Of a stretch of 64,000 bases of DNA, positions 1 to 9,945 are shown piece after piece. The stretch comes from Candidatus Eiseniibacteriota bacterium (lineage in GTDB: Bacteria; Eisenbacteria; RBG-16-71-46; CAIMUX01), in assembly GCA_016712505.1 (NCBI GenBank), contig JADJQY010000001.1:372001-436000 (forward strand). The letters are read 5' to 3'. The translations under genes were made by a program, and so were the position numbers. The notes beneath the pieces are model-generated. The model ran no database searches and was not told the DNA's origin. It saw nothing but the letters and a program-made list of their open reading frames with translations. Each line of letters begins with the position of its first letter. Positions within the stretch are counted from its first letter, which is position 1.

Positions 1-1802
1 TGCTGGCGGGCCACCGTGGCCGTGTCTCGGGCGACGAGCAAGCGCCAATTGGCATCCAGGCGATCGGCAAGCTCCTCCACCGACATGGCGAACACGCGGG
101 CGGCGGCGAGCTCGATGGCCAGAGGAATCCCGTCGACCCGGCGTGCGATCCGCGCGATCGGAGAGGCATTCGACGCGTTCAGCACGAAGTCGGGCGATCG
201 ACGGCACACCCGATCGAGGAAGAGTCGGACCGCCTCGCTTCCGGCCACCTCGGAGCCGGTGCCGTCCGGCGGCGGCAGGGAGAGGGATGGAACGCGGTAC
301 GCGCGTTCACCCTCGATCGCTAGCGGTCGGCGGCTGGTGGCGAGCACCCTGAGCCGGGGTGACGACACCAGCAGGCGCTGGACGAACTCCGCGACCTGAG
401 CAGCCAGGTGCTCGCAATTGTCGAGCACGAGAAGGGCATTGAACTCGGCCAGAGCGGAGATCACGAGCTCTTCGATCGTGCGATCGCGTTCTTCCCGAAT
501 CCCCAGCTGGCCGGCAAGCGCGCGGGGGACGCCGGTTTCATCCCGGAGTCCCGCCAGCTCGATCCAGAGGACTCCATCCGGAAGCCCCGACGCGAGGTCG
601 GTGGCCACCCGGTGGGCCAGTCGCGTTTTGCCGCAGCCGCCCGCCCCGACCAGCGTGACCAGCCCGGGCGCGACCAGGAGGCGGCGCACCGCAAGGAGTT
701 CGCTCCGTCGACCGATGAAGCGGGTGCCGACTCGGGGGAGTGCGGCCGGGCGAGGGGCGGCGGAAATCGGTCCCCCGTCATGCGTCCCCGAAACCCCACC
801 GAGGGGGCCCTCGTCTTCGCTGGCCAGAGCCCCCGAGATCTCGATCTCCATCTCGGACGCGGTGGCCGGGCGATTCTCCGCCTCCGCCTCGAGCGCTCGA
901 TGGACGACCCGGGAGAACTCTACCGGCAGGTCAGGCCGAACTTCCGACAGAGGGACGATCTCCGGAGCCGCGTGCGCGGCCAGCAGCTCTTCCCAGGTCG
1001 TGGCGGGTAGGGGGTGGTTCCCGGTTGAGGTGCGGTAGAGGAGTGCCCCAAGTGCGTAAAGATCGCTGGCGACCGAAGGCGCCCCTTGCCGAAGCAGTTC
1101 GGGTGCCATGGCGAGCGGCGTGCCTGCCCGAGCGCCGGATAGGGAATCCCGCGTACTCCCCGCCCCGAAGTCCATCAGGATCGTGCGCCCGTCCCTCTCG
1201 AGCATCACATTTGCCGGTTTCACGTCGGCGTGGATGAGGCCGGCGTCGTGAACTGCCGCCAGGGCCCGGCAGAGGTCGACTCCGATCCGTGCCAGTTCCG
1301 TCGCCGGAAACGGACCTTCCTCGCGCAGTCGCTCTTCCAGGGTCTGACCTCGGAGCAGGTCGGTCCACATTCCCACCCGATCGTCGTGAACCTCGATGCC
1401 GTGCACCGCAACGACATTCGGATGCCGGATGCGGGCGAGCCGTCGCGCTTCTGCCAGATGCGCTTCGTACGACTCGGCCGTGGCGCCCTGGTGGCTTCGC
1501 CGAAGCTTGAGCGCCACCTCGCGGTCGAGGACCGGGTCGTGCGCACGATAAACGTCGCCAAAGCCGCCTGAGCCCAACTTTTCCAGAACCTGAAGTGGGC
1601 CCCAGGCGAAGGGAGGCGTCAGCGGTGGATCGGCGTCGGCCGAATCGTCGCGCATCGTTTCCTGGGCCAGGGCGTGCAATACCCGGAGCGATTCGAGTTG
1701 CGGCGCCAGGTCAGGAAAGTCTACGGACAGAGTCCCCCAGTCGATCGAATCTCCCCTGGCCAGAGCATCGGCCACCTCGAGGAGCCGCCTATTCGGTTTC
1801 AC
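1..1802 (-). CDS. Ser/Thr protein kinase fused to STAND-type ATPase (partial)
   Basis: Reading the minus strand from a GTG at 1802 gives an open frame that runs off the window edge, so the C-terminus is missing. Residues about 70-330 form a protein kinase: glycine loop GSGGFGDVY, the VALK lysine (about residue 99), HADVKPANV (catalytic Asp about 193), DFG and a GTPLAMAPE activation segment. The usual HRD arginine is replaced by Ala, so this is a non-RD kinase. A predicted STAND/AAA ATPase follows, with Walker A GAGGCGKT (about 388-395) and Walker B LLVLDNCEH. The start overlaps the 3' end of the ECF sigma gene by 14 bases, implying translational coupling. Kinase-STAND proteins are usually soluble signal integrators with C-terminal TPRs; that end lies outside the window. 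Confidence 0.88.
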   Translation of the reverse strand, partial: MKPNRRLLEVADALARGDSIDWGTLSVDFPDLAPQLESLRVLHALAQETMRDDSADADPPLTPPFAWGPLQVLEKLGSGGFGDVYRAHDPVLDREVALKLRRSHQGATAESYEAHLAEARRLARIRHPNVVAVHGIEVHDDRVGMWTDLLRGQTLEERLREEGPFPATELARIGVDLCRALAAVHDAGLIHADVKPANVMLERDGRTILMDFGAGSTRDSLSGARAGTPLAMAPELLRQGAPSVASDLYALGALLYRTSTGNHPLPATTWEELLAAHAAPEIVPLSEVRPDLPVEFSRVVHRALEAEAENRPATASEMEIEISGALASEDEGPLGGVSGTHDGGPISAAPRPAALPRVGTRFIGRRSELLAVRRLLVAPGLVTLVGAGGCGKTRLAHRVATDLASGLPDGVLWIELAGLRDETGVPRALAGQLGIREERDRTIEELVISALAEFNALLVLDNCEHLAAQVAEFVQRLLVSSPRLRVLATSRRPLAIEGERAYRVPSLSLPPPDGTGSEVAGSEAVRLFLDRVCRRSPDFVLNASNASPIARIARRVDGIPLAIELAAARVFAMSVEELADRLDANWRLLVARDTATVARQ

Positions 1803-2370
1803 TCATATACCTCGCCAGGCGCACCAGAGCGCGATTGAACTGAAGGCGGGCTGCCTCGGCCGAAGGCCTGCCCAACGCCTCTGCGATCTCCACGAAACTC
1901 CATCCGAATTCGAGCCGCAGCACGACGGTTCGCTGCTGCTCCACGGTCAATCGCGCCAGTCCCCGCTCATAGACCGCGACCTTGTCGCTTCCCAGGGTGC
2001 GTTCGAGCAGGGCCGGGCGATCCTCCGGGAGGAAGTCGTCGAGCGTGTCGCGGTCCGGCAGACGCCGATTCCGCCGGATCTCATCCCGCATCGTGTTCCG
2101 GAGGATGGTGTGCAGGTAGGCGAGAAATCCCCCTTCGCGCCCGGGTTCGAAGCGGTCGACGTGCTTCAGGGCCTTGATCAGAGTGATCTGGACGAGGTCA
2201 TTGGTGTCGAGCAGGTCGCGGGCTCCCGCCGGCAGGCGACCATGAGCCCAGCGAAGGAGCCCGGGAAGGAATCGACGCCAGAGCAGCTCCTGCGCACTCT
2301 GGTCCCCTTCGCGCGCCCTCGCGAGCAGCGCCTGGGTGTTTTCCAGCGAGGTGCTGAGCAACGGGGTCAT
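1789..2370 (-). CDS. ECF-type RNA polymerase sigma factor
   Basis: This is a 193-residue sigma-70 family protein with region 2 (about residues 15-90, with the DTNDLVQIT and FLAYLHTILRN stretches) and region 4 (about 130-185, EQQRTVVLRLEFGWSFVEIA followed by a helix-turn-helix). I chose the ATG at 2370 because GGGAGGACC lies just upstream; the frame extends to 2508 but that part is low-complexity. It overlaps the downstream kinase-STAND gene. Sigma/kinase pairs of this type, without a classical anti-sigma factor, are known in bacteria rich in Ser/Thr kinases, where the kinase is thought to control the sigma factor. The specific partnership here is inferred from coupling alone. Confidence 0.88.
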   Translation of the reverse strand: MTPLLSTSLENTQALLARAREGDQSAQELLWRRFLPGLLRWAHGRLPAGARDLLDTNDLVQITLIKALKHVDRFEPGREGGFLAYLHTILRNTMRDEIRRNRRLPDRDTLDDFLPEDRPALLERTLGSDKVAVYERGLARLTVEQQRTVVLRLEFGWSFVEIAEALGRPSAEAARLQFNRALVRLARYMSETE

Positions 2371-2648
2371 GGTCCTCCCGAACGACGCTCGCCCGCCCGA
2401 CCGGGCCGGCACGGATCGGCCTCGAGGCGCGATACCGGACCGGTAAGTGTCCCACCAGGGGACGCCGTGGGCAAGCCGCCGATGCGGCGCCATTCGCTCC
2501 GGTGACACGGAGGGCCTGTTTTCCCCCCGGGATTGAGGCTAGAATCCGCAGGTCAGCCAACTCGCGGGGCCGAATGGACTCATCTGCGTCGACAATCCAA
2601 AGGCGGAGTCCGCCAGGGAGGATTGCGACGCCCTCGAAGGTGGAACTC

Positions 2649-4592
2649 GTGCGAACGAACTCTCTCCCGCAACTCTTCGTGGGCTTGCTTCTCGTTGTCC
2701 TGGTCGCGGCGTGCGGCAAGGACAAGCCGTTGCTTCACGCGACGAATGACCCCCCGGTGATCTCGGCACTCACGGCCGACCCGGATCCGGTTCGGACCAA
2801 CTCCTTCTCGACGCTTCGCGTGACCGCCTCGGATCCCGAGGGGGACAGTCTCCGATACTCTTGGAGCGCCGCGGCAAACCAAGGCAGCTTTGATACACCC
2901 GATTCGACCGAGGCGCAGACTCGCTGGCGCGCCCCGACCGTCCCCGGCACGGTCCGGCTGACCGCGACGGTCAGTGATGGAACGCTATCGGCCAGCGCGA
3001 TACTGGACCTGGTGGTCACCGCCCCTACCGCAACCCTGAGTGGGGTCGTGCGCCACGCGGACACCCAAGCCCCGCTCGACGGCGTGGTCGTCACGGGTGG
3101 AGCGAGCGAGGACACGACGGCCGCCGATGGCCGCTACCGACTCGAGGATCTTCCGGTCGGGATCGTGACCGTGACCGCCAGCAAGACGGGATTCGATACC
3201 TATCAGTTCGGCCATAACCTGACCGCGGACCAGAGCGCGACATTCGATTTCGGTCTGCTCCCGACGGTGGAGCGGGGTCGGCTCCGAGGTCGGGTCACGA
3301 ATACGCTGGGGGAGGCGATCGCCGATGCCGAGGTCTCGATCGATACCATCGGCACGACCACCGATGCAGAAGGTCGATACGCCTTCGAGCCCGCCAGGTT
3401 CGGCACCTATGCATTCCAGGCGAGCCACGAGGGATACGCGCCCGCCTCGCAAAGCGTCGTCATCGGCGCAGCCGAAGTGACGCTCGATGCCACGCTCGAT
3501 GCGCTCCCGCTTCCCGCTCCAACCGGCGTAACGGCCACCAAGACGGGTGGACTGGAACTGTCGGTATCGTGGCAGCCGCCGTCGACCACGGCGCCGGTTC
3601 GCGGTTACTTCGTCTACCGGAGCCTGAATGGGGGCGAGTACACCCGGGTTCAGGAGACCCCGTTTGGCGGGACGGTCCGTAGCCACAGTTTTACCGCGCA
3701 GGAGGACGCGCGCTATCGCTTCGTGGTGACGGCGCTCAATCTGGAGAACGAGGAGGGGAATGAATCGCCTCCCTCGAATCTGGTCGTGGCGACTCTCCTG
3801 ACGCCCACGGTTGTGATCAGTAGCGGGAACGTCGTGATGGGAAACACCCCCGCAGGGTGGGGGAATGATGGAGTGGCCCCCCATCCCGGGAGTCCGGTCT
3901 TCGTCGGCACGTACCGGATAGAGACGCGTGAAGTTTCCAACCGGCAGTATGCGATGTTTCTCAACGAGAAGTACTCCGCGAACCTATTGGCCGTGGTGGA
4001 GGACGAGGTTCGGAGCGCGAGCACCGTGCTCCTGAATCTGAATGCCAGCCGGATCGATTTCGACGGCAACCTGGGCCTGTTCACCGTCGTATCCGGATCC
4101 GAGAATCACCCCGTCGTGGGCGTCACGTGGTACGGAGCGGATGCCTATGCGCGGTCGATTGGCCGGAGACTCCCGAGCGAGGCGGAGTGGGAGAAGACGG
4201 CCCGCGGAACGAGCCCGGCCAATGGTAGTGATGGAAGTGGAAACGGCTACGGGTCCCGTTATCCATGGGGGCTGGCGGCCCCAACCGCGGTGCTGGCGAA
4301 CTTTGGAGACCTGCTGGGTGGGACCCGAGCGGTGGACAGCTTCGCCGCCGGTGCCACCACGGAGTGGAGCACCCCGGTTCATCACCTGGCAGGAAATGTG
4401 TGGGAATGGTGCGAAGATTGGTTCGGCACGTATCAATCGCCTCATGGACCACCGTCCAACGGTACGAACAAGGTGCTGCGTGGTGGGAGCTTCCGGGACT
4501 CGGCCGAGTACCTCCGGGTCGGGGCGCGATTCTCCAGCCCTCCGACCGCCGCCAGCACCAGCGGTGGATTCCGCTGCGCATCGAACCCTTAG
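2649..4592 (+). CDS. Multidomain surface lipoprotein with FGE-sulfatase-like domain
   Basis: The protein has about 647 residues and starts at a GTG preceded by GAAGGTGG. The signal peptide ends in a lipobox (VAAC, Cys about 22), so it should be lipid-anchored. In order I see an Ig/PKD-like segment (about 35-125), two carboxypeptidase-regulatory-like beta domains (about 130-210 and 210-285), a fibronectin type III domain (about 290-385) and a C-terminal formylglycine-generating-enzyme (FGE/SUMF1) fold (about 395-645) with GVTWYGADAYA, RRLPSEAEWE, NVWEWCEDWF and LRGGSFRD. The FGE fold is often used as a structural or binding module in such proteins, so enzymatic activity is not implied. It lies upstream of a TonB-dependent receptor, perhaps in one surface-function locus. 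Confidence 0.85.
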   Translation: MRTNSLPQLFVGLLLVVLVAACGKDKPLLHATNDPPVISALTADPDPVRTNSFSTLRVTASDPEGDSLRYSWSAAANQGSFDTPDSTEAQTRWRAPTVPGTVRLTATVSDGTLSASAILDLVVTAPTATLSGVVRHADTQAPLDGVVVTGGASEDTTAADGRYRLEDLPVGIVTVTASKTGFDTYQFGHNLTADQSATFDFGLLPTVERGRLRGRVTNTLGEAIADAEVSIDTIGTTTDAEGRYAFEPARFGTYAFQASHEGYAPASQSVVIGAAEVTLDATLDALPLPAPTGVTATKTGGLELSVSWQPPSTTAPVRGYFVYRSLNGGEYTRVQETPFGGTVRSHSFTAQEDARYRFVVTALNLENEEGNESPPSNLVVATLLTPTVVISSGNVVMGNTPAGWGNDGVAPHPGSPVFVGTYRIETREVSNRQYAMFLNEKYSANLLAVVEDEVRSASTVLLNLNASRIDFDGNLGLFTVVSGSENHPVVGVTWYGADAYARSIGRRLPSEAEWEKTARGTSPANGSDGSGNGYGSRYPWGLAAPTAVLANFGDLLGGTRAVDSFAAGATTEWSTPVHHLAGNVWEWCEDWFGTYQSPHGPPSNGTNKVLRGGSFRDSAEYLRVGARFSSPPTAASTSGGFRCASNP

Positions 4593-4621
4593 GCAGGTAA
4601 CCGAAGCGCCGGCGCGAACAC

Positions 4622-4657
4622 CCGCCATCGCGAAGGATCTCTCCTCTGCGGTGGCGG
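4622..4657 (+). terminator. Weak hairpin after the FGE-domain lipoprotein gene
   Basis: CCGCCATCGC pairs with GCGGTGGCGG (10 pairs, one wobble) around a 16-base loop, followed by CCTCCGTTTGA. The T tract is poor, so this is only a possible terminator or attenuator between the lipoprotein gene and the receptor gene. Confidence 0.3.
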
Positions 4658-4693
4658 CCTCCGTTTGACCGGACAAGAGAAGAAGAAGGAAGA

Positions 4694-6966
4694 ATGCATC
4701 CCAGCTTTCGCATCGCGCCCCCCTGGTTCCTCGTGGCCGTGATCTCACTCCTGCTCGCACCGTCGGCCCATGCTCTCTCCGTGAACGGCTTCGTTTCCGA
4801 TCAGGGAAGCGGGGAGTCGATCGCCTACGCTCGAGTTTCGATCACGGCCGAAGGGGTGGCCGACGCTGTGCCGGTGGGGGCGCTCTCCAACGCCGGCGGC
4901 TACTACGCGATCTCCGGCCTCACGCCCGGCGCCTACACCCTGGTCTGTCAGGCCTTCGGATACACCACCCTGAGGGAGTCGCTCACTCTTCGCGAGGCGG
5001 AGACCCTACGCCGGGACCTGGTCCTGGAGCCGGAGCCGTTCACCATGGAGGGAGTAGAAGTCACGGCGACGACGGAGAAGAAGAAGGAGGCCGAGATACA
5101 GACCGGCTTTGCGGAGCTGTCCGCCAAGCGCCTTCAGCGGGTGCCCGGGGCTGTGGAGCAGGACATCATCCGGAGCCTTCAGCTCCTGCCGGGGATTCAG
5201 GCCGCGTCGGATGTCTCGAGCGGCCTATACATCCGGGGCGGCGGACCCGACCAGACCCTGATCCTGCTCGATCAGATTCCCCTCTACAATCCGACCCATG
5301 CCTTCGGATTCCTCTCTACCTTCAATCCGGACGCGATCAAGGACGTGACCCTCTACAAGGGGGCGTATCCCTCCCAGTACGGCGGTCGATTGGGATCGGT
5401 GCTCGACGTGTCGAATCGCGACGGGAATCGCAATCAGTTCCATGGCCAGGGCGGGATGAGCGTGATCGCCGGAAAGATGACTCTCGAGGGCCCGGTCCGG
5501 AACGGCTCATGGATCGCCTCGGCGCGCCGTACCTATCTCGATCCGATGCTCGATGCCGTGCGGACCGAGGAGAACGAGATTCCCGACTACTACTTCTACG
5601 ATCTGAACGCGCGGGTGAACCAGAGCTACGGCACTTCCGACAATGTGATCTTGAGTGGATACCGCGGACGGGACGATCTCTACCTGGCGCTCGACGAAGG
5701 GAGCTTCGTCGATATCAACTGGGGCAACATGGCCGGCACGGCGAAGTGGACCCATCTCTTCGCCCCGGGCGTCTTCGGAAACTTCCTCGTCGCGGCCAGC
5801 GAGTACGAGAGCATCACCGAGGTCAGCTTCTTCGAAACGCCCATCACCTTCTCCAACCGACTGCTCGATGTGAGCGCCAAGGCCGACATCGACTGGCGCC
5901 TGGGCAGGGATCACGAACTGAGCGCCGGTTTGCTCGGCTCCCACTACGACTTCTCGTTCAAGTCCCGGTTCAACGGCGTTGATCAGCCCGGTCTAGATGA
6001 GCGGCCGAACGCTCTGTCCGCCTACGTTCAGGATCAGTGGGCCTTCGATCCGGTCACCACGCTGCGTCCCGGGCTGAGAGTCGAGCTGTTCGGTTCTGGG
6101 GGCGTCAGCGTGGAGCCACGCCTCTCGTTCTCACGTCTGGTGAGCGACAAGGTGCGGATCAAGGCGGGAGGAGGGCGATACACGCAGCACCTCCAGTTGG
6201 TCACGACGGAGGGATTCAGCGGCGGCGACCTCTGGGTTCCGACCGACGACTCCGCGGAGCCGGGGAACTCCTGGCAGGCGGTGGCCGGAGCGGAGTGGGA
6301 GCCGTCCCTCAAGCACTCGCTCTCGATCGAGACGTACTACACCCGGATGCGAAACCTGGTCCAGATCGATGGGACCACCTCCGCCGATGCTGCCGGGCGC
6401 ACGACCGAGGACCTGTTCTTCACCGGGGGAAAAGGGTGGGCCTCGGGGGTCGAGCTTTTCGCGCAGCAGCGAACTGGTCCGGTCACCGGGTGGATCGGTT
6501 ACACCCTGGGATTCAGTCGAAGGAAGTGGGATGAAGTGAACCGCGGGAAGGTGTTTCCCCGAAGTACGACCGGCGGCACGACGTCAAGGTGGTGCTCGAC
6601 TACAAGCGGGAGAAGTGGAGCTATGGCCTGAACTTCATCCTGGCAACAGGGCAGGCCTTCACCCCCGCGGGTGCACGCTACACCGTGACGAACCCCGGAT
6701 CAGGGGAACTTCCGGACGATGGTCTGATTTTGCCGGCCGAGAAGAATAGCGCCCGCCTGCTTCCCTTTCATCGCATGGACGTGAGCGTCACCCGACACGG
6801 GTCGCTCTTCGGGGCGAAGGCGGAGTACTTCCTCCAGATCTTCAATCTCTACAATCGTCGCAACGAGTGGTTCGTGCAGTACGACACGACCGACCCGGAG
6901 ACCAAGCCGGAAGTGACCTACCAGTTGCCGGTCATTCCTACCGTGGGGGTGAACTTTGAATTCTAG
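4694..6966 (+). CDS. TonB-dependent outer-membrane receptor (frame break near 6557)
   Basis: The ATG at 4694 follows AGAAGGAAGA and begins a signal peptide (cleavage after AHA). A carboxypeptidase-regulatory-like domain (about 28-115) precedes a TonB plug domain (about 125-250; RGGGPDQTLILLDQIPLYNP, YPSQYGGRLGSVLDV) and a long beta-barrel. The frame is lost after the codons for GKVF, at a run of four C (6557-6560). One extra C restores PPKYDRRHD, a sequence typical of barrel strands in this family, and the other frame then continues to a normal end (VNFEF, terminal Phe) at 6966. The repaired protein has about 757 residues. A one-base consensus error is the simplest reading; a recent pseudogene is the alternative. 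The substrate is unknown. Confidence 0.88.
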
Positions 6967-7912
6967 GAAGACGTCAGTCCGCCGGTTCGCCTCGGGGTTA
7001 TGTGCCGCATTGGCTCTCATGGCCGGCTGCTCGACCCAACGGGATGATGACGAACTGTTCGCTCCGGATGAAGTCGGGGTGATCGTGGTCGATGCGCGTC
7101 TGCTCGTCGATCGGGAGATGTCCGACGTTCGCCTCCGCCTCACCCAGCCACCGGGGCGGATCTACGACGAGGAGGAGGCGGCGCTCCGGGGCGCGGTGGT
7201 TACGATCTCGTCGGACACCACGATCACCTTCCGGGAGGTGGCGCCCGGCCGCTACCAGCCGGACTTTGTTCTCGAACGCCAGGTCATTCTTCCCAACACG
7301 CGATACGATTTGTATGTCGCTGCCCCCGACGGCCGAGTCGTCACCGCGACCACGACCACACCTGACCGGTTCTCGGTGCGGGAGTGGTTGCGGATCGACC
7401 TCGACACGGGTCAGGTGATCGACACCTTGGCGACCTCGGCCGAATCGCCTCCTCCGGAGGCGGTCTACCAAGCGAACCGGTTCGTCTACCAAGATGGGCT
7501 GATCGAGGCGCGTTTCGAGCGCGTCAACTGCGCCGCCTATCAGGTGGCGCTCAAGAGTCTGGATGAGGGATCTCCGCTGGTGATCGATGCCGACTTTCTG
7601 AGCGATGAGGAGATCGCCGAGCTGACCAGAGATGCGACCTCTCCGCCGTTCGACGCTCGCGAGGGGAGTATTCGGCTCCCTTGGTTCGCGGTCTTCTTCG
7701 AAGGGAGGCATCGTTTCCTCACCTATGCGATCGACCGCAACTGGTACGACCTGATCCGGACGACACCAGAATTCGGCGGAACGGGAGGGGGATTCGGGGG
7801 CAACGCGGGCGACAATTTCGAGCGGCCGATCTTCCACGTCGAGGGAGGGATCGGGCTGTTCGGCTCCGGATCGATGGACGAAGCCGGCTTCTACGTTCTG
7901 CCCAAGCCGTGA
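6956..7912 (+). CDS. DUF4249-like lipoprotein partner of the TonB receptor
   Basis: This protein of about 318 residues starts at a TTG inside the last codons of the receptor gene (11-base overlap), with GGGGGTGA as ribosome-binding site. The signal peptide ends in a lipobox (LMAGC). The N-terminal beta-rich part (GVIVVDARLLVD..., followed by a segment on values that can be 'ALRGAVVTISS') and the position directly behind a TonB-dependent receptor resemble the DUF4249 lipoproteins of Bacteroidota that accompany such receptors. The family assignment rests on context and general pattern and is moderate. It is likely surface- or periplasm-facing and involved in ligand capture. Confidence 0.7.
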   Translation: MNSRKTSVRRFASGLCAALALMAGCSTQRDDDELFAPDEVGVIVVDARLLVDREMSDVRLRLTQPPGRIYDEEEAALRGAVVTISSDTTITFREVAPGRYQPDFVLERQVILPNTRYDLYVAAPDGRVVTATTTTPDRFSVREWLRIDLDTGQVIDTLATSAESPPPEAVYQANRFVYQDGLIEARFERVNCAAYQVALKSLDEGSPLVIDADFLSDEEIAELTRDATSPPFDAREGSIRLPWFAVFFEGRHRFLTYAIDRNWYDLIRTTPEFGGTGGGFGGNAGDNFERPIFHVEGGIGLFGSGSMDEAGFYVLPKP

Positions 7913-7967
7913 CCTTCGACCCGGGACCAGCGGCCGTGCCCCGGGGGGGAAACGTTCGGAGGAGCGC

Positions 7968-8906
7968 TTGCAGATAACTACCAGATCGGTCAGCGGGGCG
8001 GATATCGATGTCATCGCGGCGTTCATTGCCGCGCGCAATCGACGGCCGGAGCAACGTTGTCTCCACGCCGGCGATGTGTCCGAGGACGTTCGTGCTGCCC
8101 TCCTCGAGTTCGACCCATCGTTCGCCGCAACCTTCACGGTCGCTGTCGCGATGGGAGAGAAGAGTGGCGATCAACTGCACGACGGACGGCTTCTCGGCGT
8201 CGTGGGCGGAGACCTTCAGCTTGCCATCTCGCGCGCCTGGCTTTGGGGGCCGTGGGTCGATGACGGCTTCTGGAACGTGGTTGCGGCCCCGCTCCTCGAT
8301 CGCTTCCTCTGGTTCGTGCGTGAACTCGATCAGGTGAAGGCATTCGTTGACCTTGCGGCTGTCCGGGGCGCACAGCTTTTGCGGGCCCGCGGATTTGCTG
8401 ACGAAACGATGATCCACGTCTATTTGGCCAAGCCTCGCGACTCGGCGGCGGCCACTCCTCACGCATCGACGGACCGGCCGGATCTCCGCGTCGCGGGCTT
8501 GGAATCATCGCAGGAGGCTCACTTCCGCGCGATGCACGATCTGATATTCGACCAGCAGACACCGGGGGAGGAGTTGCTTCGTGAGCGGAGCAGCGACCGC
8601 CCGATCTTTGCCGCCACCCGATCGGGAGCGCTCGTGGGCTACGTGGCCGCCTCCGTCCAGGCCGGCCCGCTCGAGGGCTTCGTCGAGTATCTCGGCGTGG
8701 ACCCCTCCGCGCGAGGGCTGGGGATCGGTCGCATGCTGCTCGAGAGAGCACTGCATTGGGCGTTCGACGAGCGTGGGCTTCCGCAGGTCGGGCTGACGGT
8801 GAGTGACCAGAACGCCAATGCGCGTGGGCTCTACGAGAGCGTGGGATTCTCGCTGGAGTACACCGGCCTCGGATTCCGCCGGCATCGTGAGGCTCTACTC
8901 ACCTAA
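7968..8906 (+). CDS. GNAT-family N-acetyltransferase (two-lobed)
   Basis: The protein has about 312 residues and starts at a TTG five bases behind GGAGGAG. The C-terminal half (about 165-310) is a clear GNAT domain: a beta strand with FVEYLGVDPSARGLGIG provides the acetyl-CoA pyrophosphate-binding loop, and NANARGLYESVGF is the typical last motif. The N-terminal half looks like a second, diverged GNAT fold without a recognisable acetyl-CoA loop, as in tandem GNAT enzymes. The substrate cannot be told. The gene overlaps the convergent gene at 8903 by four bases. Confidence 0.82.
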   Translation: MQITTRSVSGADIDVIAAFIAARNRRPEQRCLHAGDVSEDVRAALLEFDPSFAATFTVAVAMGEKSGDQLHDGRLLGVVGGDLQLAISRAWLWGPWVDDGFWNVVAAPLLDRFLWFVRELDQVKAFVDLAAVRGAQLLRARGFADETMIHVYLAKPRDSAAATPHASTDRPDLRVAGLESSQEAHFRAMHDLIFDQQTPGEELLRERSSDRPIFAATRSGALVGYVAASVQAGPLEGFVEYLGVDPSARGLGIGRMLLERALHWAFDERGLPQVGLTVSDQNANARGLYESVGFSLEYTGLGFRRHREALLT

Positions 8907-9811
8907 CGGACGACGACGAGCCGGGACTGCGCGATCGAGGTGGCGGACCACGCCCTCAGATAGTAGATGCCCGACGGCATGCCGGCGGTCTGTGCCTCGA
9001 TCCGATGGGTGCCAGTTTCGAGATGGGCCTGGAGGAGATCGCGGACGCGCACACCTCCCGCGTTGAAGAGACTGATGCGCACCGCCTGCGGAGCGAGCAC
9101 GCGGAGCTCCCCTTCCATCCGTTGGCTCGCGGGCGTCAGCACGCGCGTGATCTCGATTTCATGACGATTGCCGACCCCGTGGTCGACGCTGACAGTCCCG
9201 TCCCCGAGCACGAGAAACTGGAGGTAGTCGGCCAGTTCCTGCGCTTCCCACTCTCCGCAGGGCGGTCCGGATGCCATGTTCAAGCCATCTGGTTCCCCGT
9301 CGAAGAGCGAACTCGGCGGTCCGGCGCTGAGTTCCTCGTGTCCGAACCAGAGGGCGCTCACCGAGGAGATCGGCGGATCGACCGGGTAGACCACCAATCG
9401 CGTTTCACCTGGATCGAGGAGTTCGGTCGTGGTTTCGAGCTGCCAGAGCATGCCCCCCGGGACGCCCGCCTCGTCGTCGGCGATGAAGATGCGCACGTTC
9501 TTCTCCGCCGCCGTCGCACCGTAGTTGAACCAGAGAACACCGACTCCATTCACCGGCGTGGGTGCGCTAGCACAGCGACTGGCCTCGCACCGCCGCTGGG
9601 CGAACTCCCAGAGGTAGTAGGTCGGCAGGTTCCACACCGCGCCGCAGGTGTCCGGGCCCTCGCCTGGATGCTGTGCGAGGAACCGATCCGCCTCGTAGGC
9701 GCGGATCGCTCCCTCCGGTGCCGCGGTGGCTTCATGAGGTACCAGCGCCGTGATCGAGGCCAGGAGCGCGAAGAGGCCAAGCGTGAGCGGCACGAAGCGT
9801 GAACGAGGCAT
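8903..9811 (-). CDS. Secreted protein with C-terminal FlgD/Por-type sorting module
   Basis: The 302-residue protein starts at an ATG behind AGGGGG, with a clear signal peptide (about 1-30, ending ATAA). The middle (about 40-215) is a cysteine-containing beta-rich domain resembling the choice-of-anchor-type domains of secreted proteins; I cannot name a function. The last 80 or so residues (LRVLAPQAVRISLFNAGGVRVRDL... SGIYYLRAW...) match the Ig-like FlgD/Por-secretion tail that marks proteins for export to the cell surface in FCB-group bacteria. It lies 134 bases downstream of the di-haem oxidoreductase gene on the same strand and might be co-transcribed. Confidence 0.75.
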   Translation of the reverse strand: MPRSRFVPLTLGLFALLASITALVPHEATAAPEGAIRAYEADRFLAQHPGEGPDTCGAVWNLPTYYLWEFAQRRCEASRCASAPTPVNGVGVLWFNYGATAAEKNVRIFIADDEAGVPGGMLWQLETTTELLDPGETRLVVYPVDPPISSVSALWFGHEELSAGPPSSLFDGEPDGLNMASGPPCGEWEAQELADYLQFLVLGDGTVSVDHGVGNRHEIEITRVLTPASQRMEGELRVLAPQAVRISLFNAGGVRVRDLLQAHLETGTHRIEAQTAGMPSGIYYLRAWSATSIAQSRLVVVR

Positions 9812-9945
9812 ACGAACCCCCTGTGGGGACCCGCGGAAGCGCCGGGGAGTCGCGCCGCGAGCACGATTTCAACAGGAAGTCCGTCCCACCGCAAGCCCCG
9901 AAAGCCAGCGGGAGAGCGGATTCAGAGCCCGGGGCGAGGACACGG

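Noticed and set aside
1..1010. Plus-strand open frames of 127-206 residues at the window start
   Set aside because: Antisense shadows of the kinase-STAND gene, which is open on the minus strand to the window edge with clear kinase and Walker motifs.
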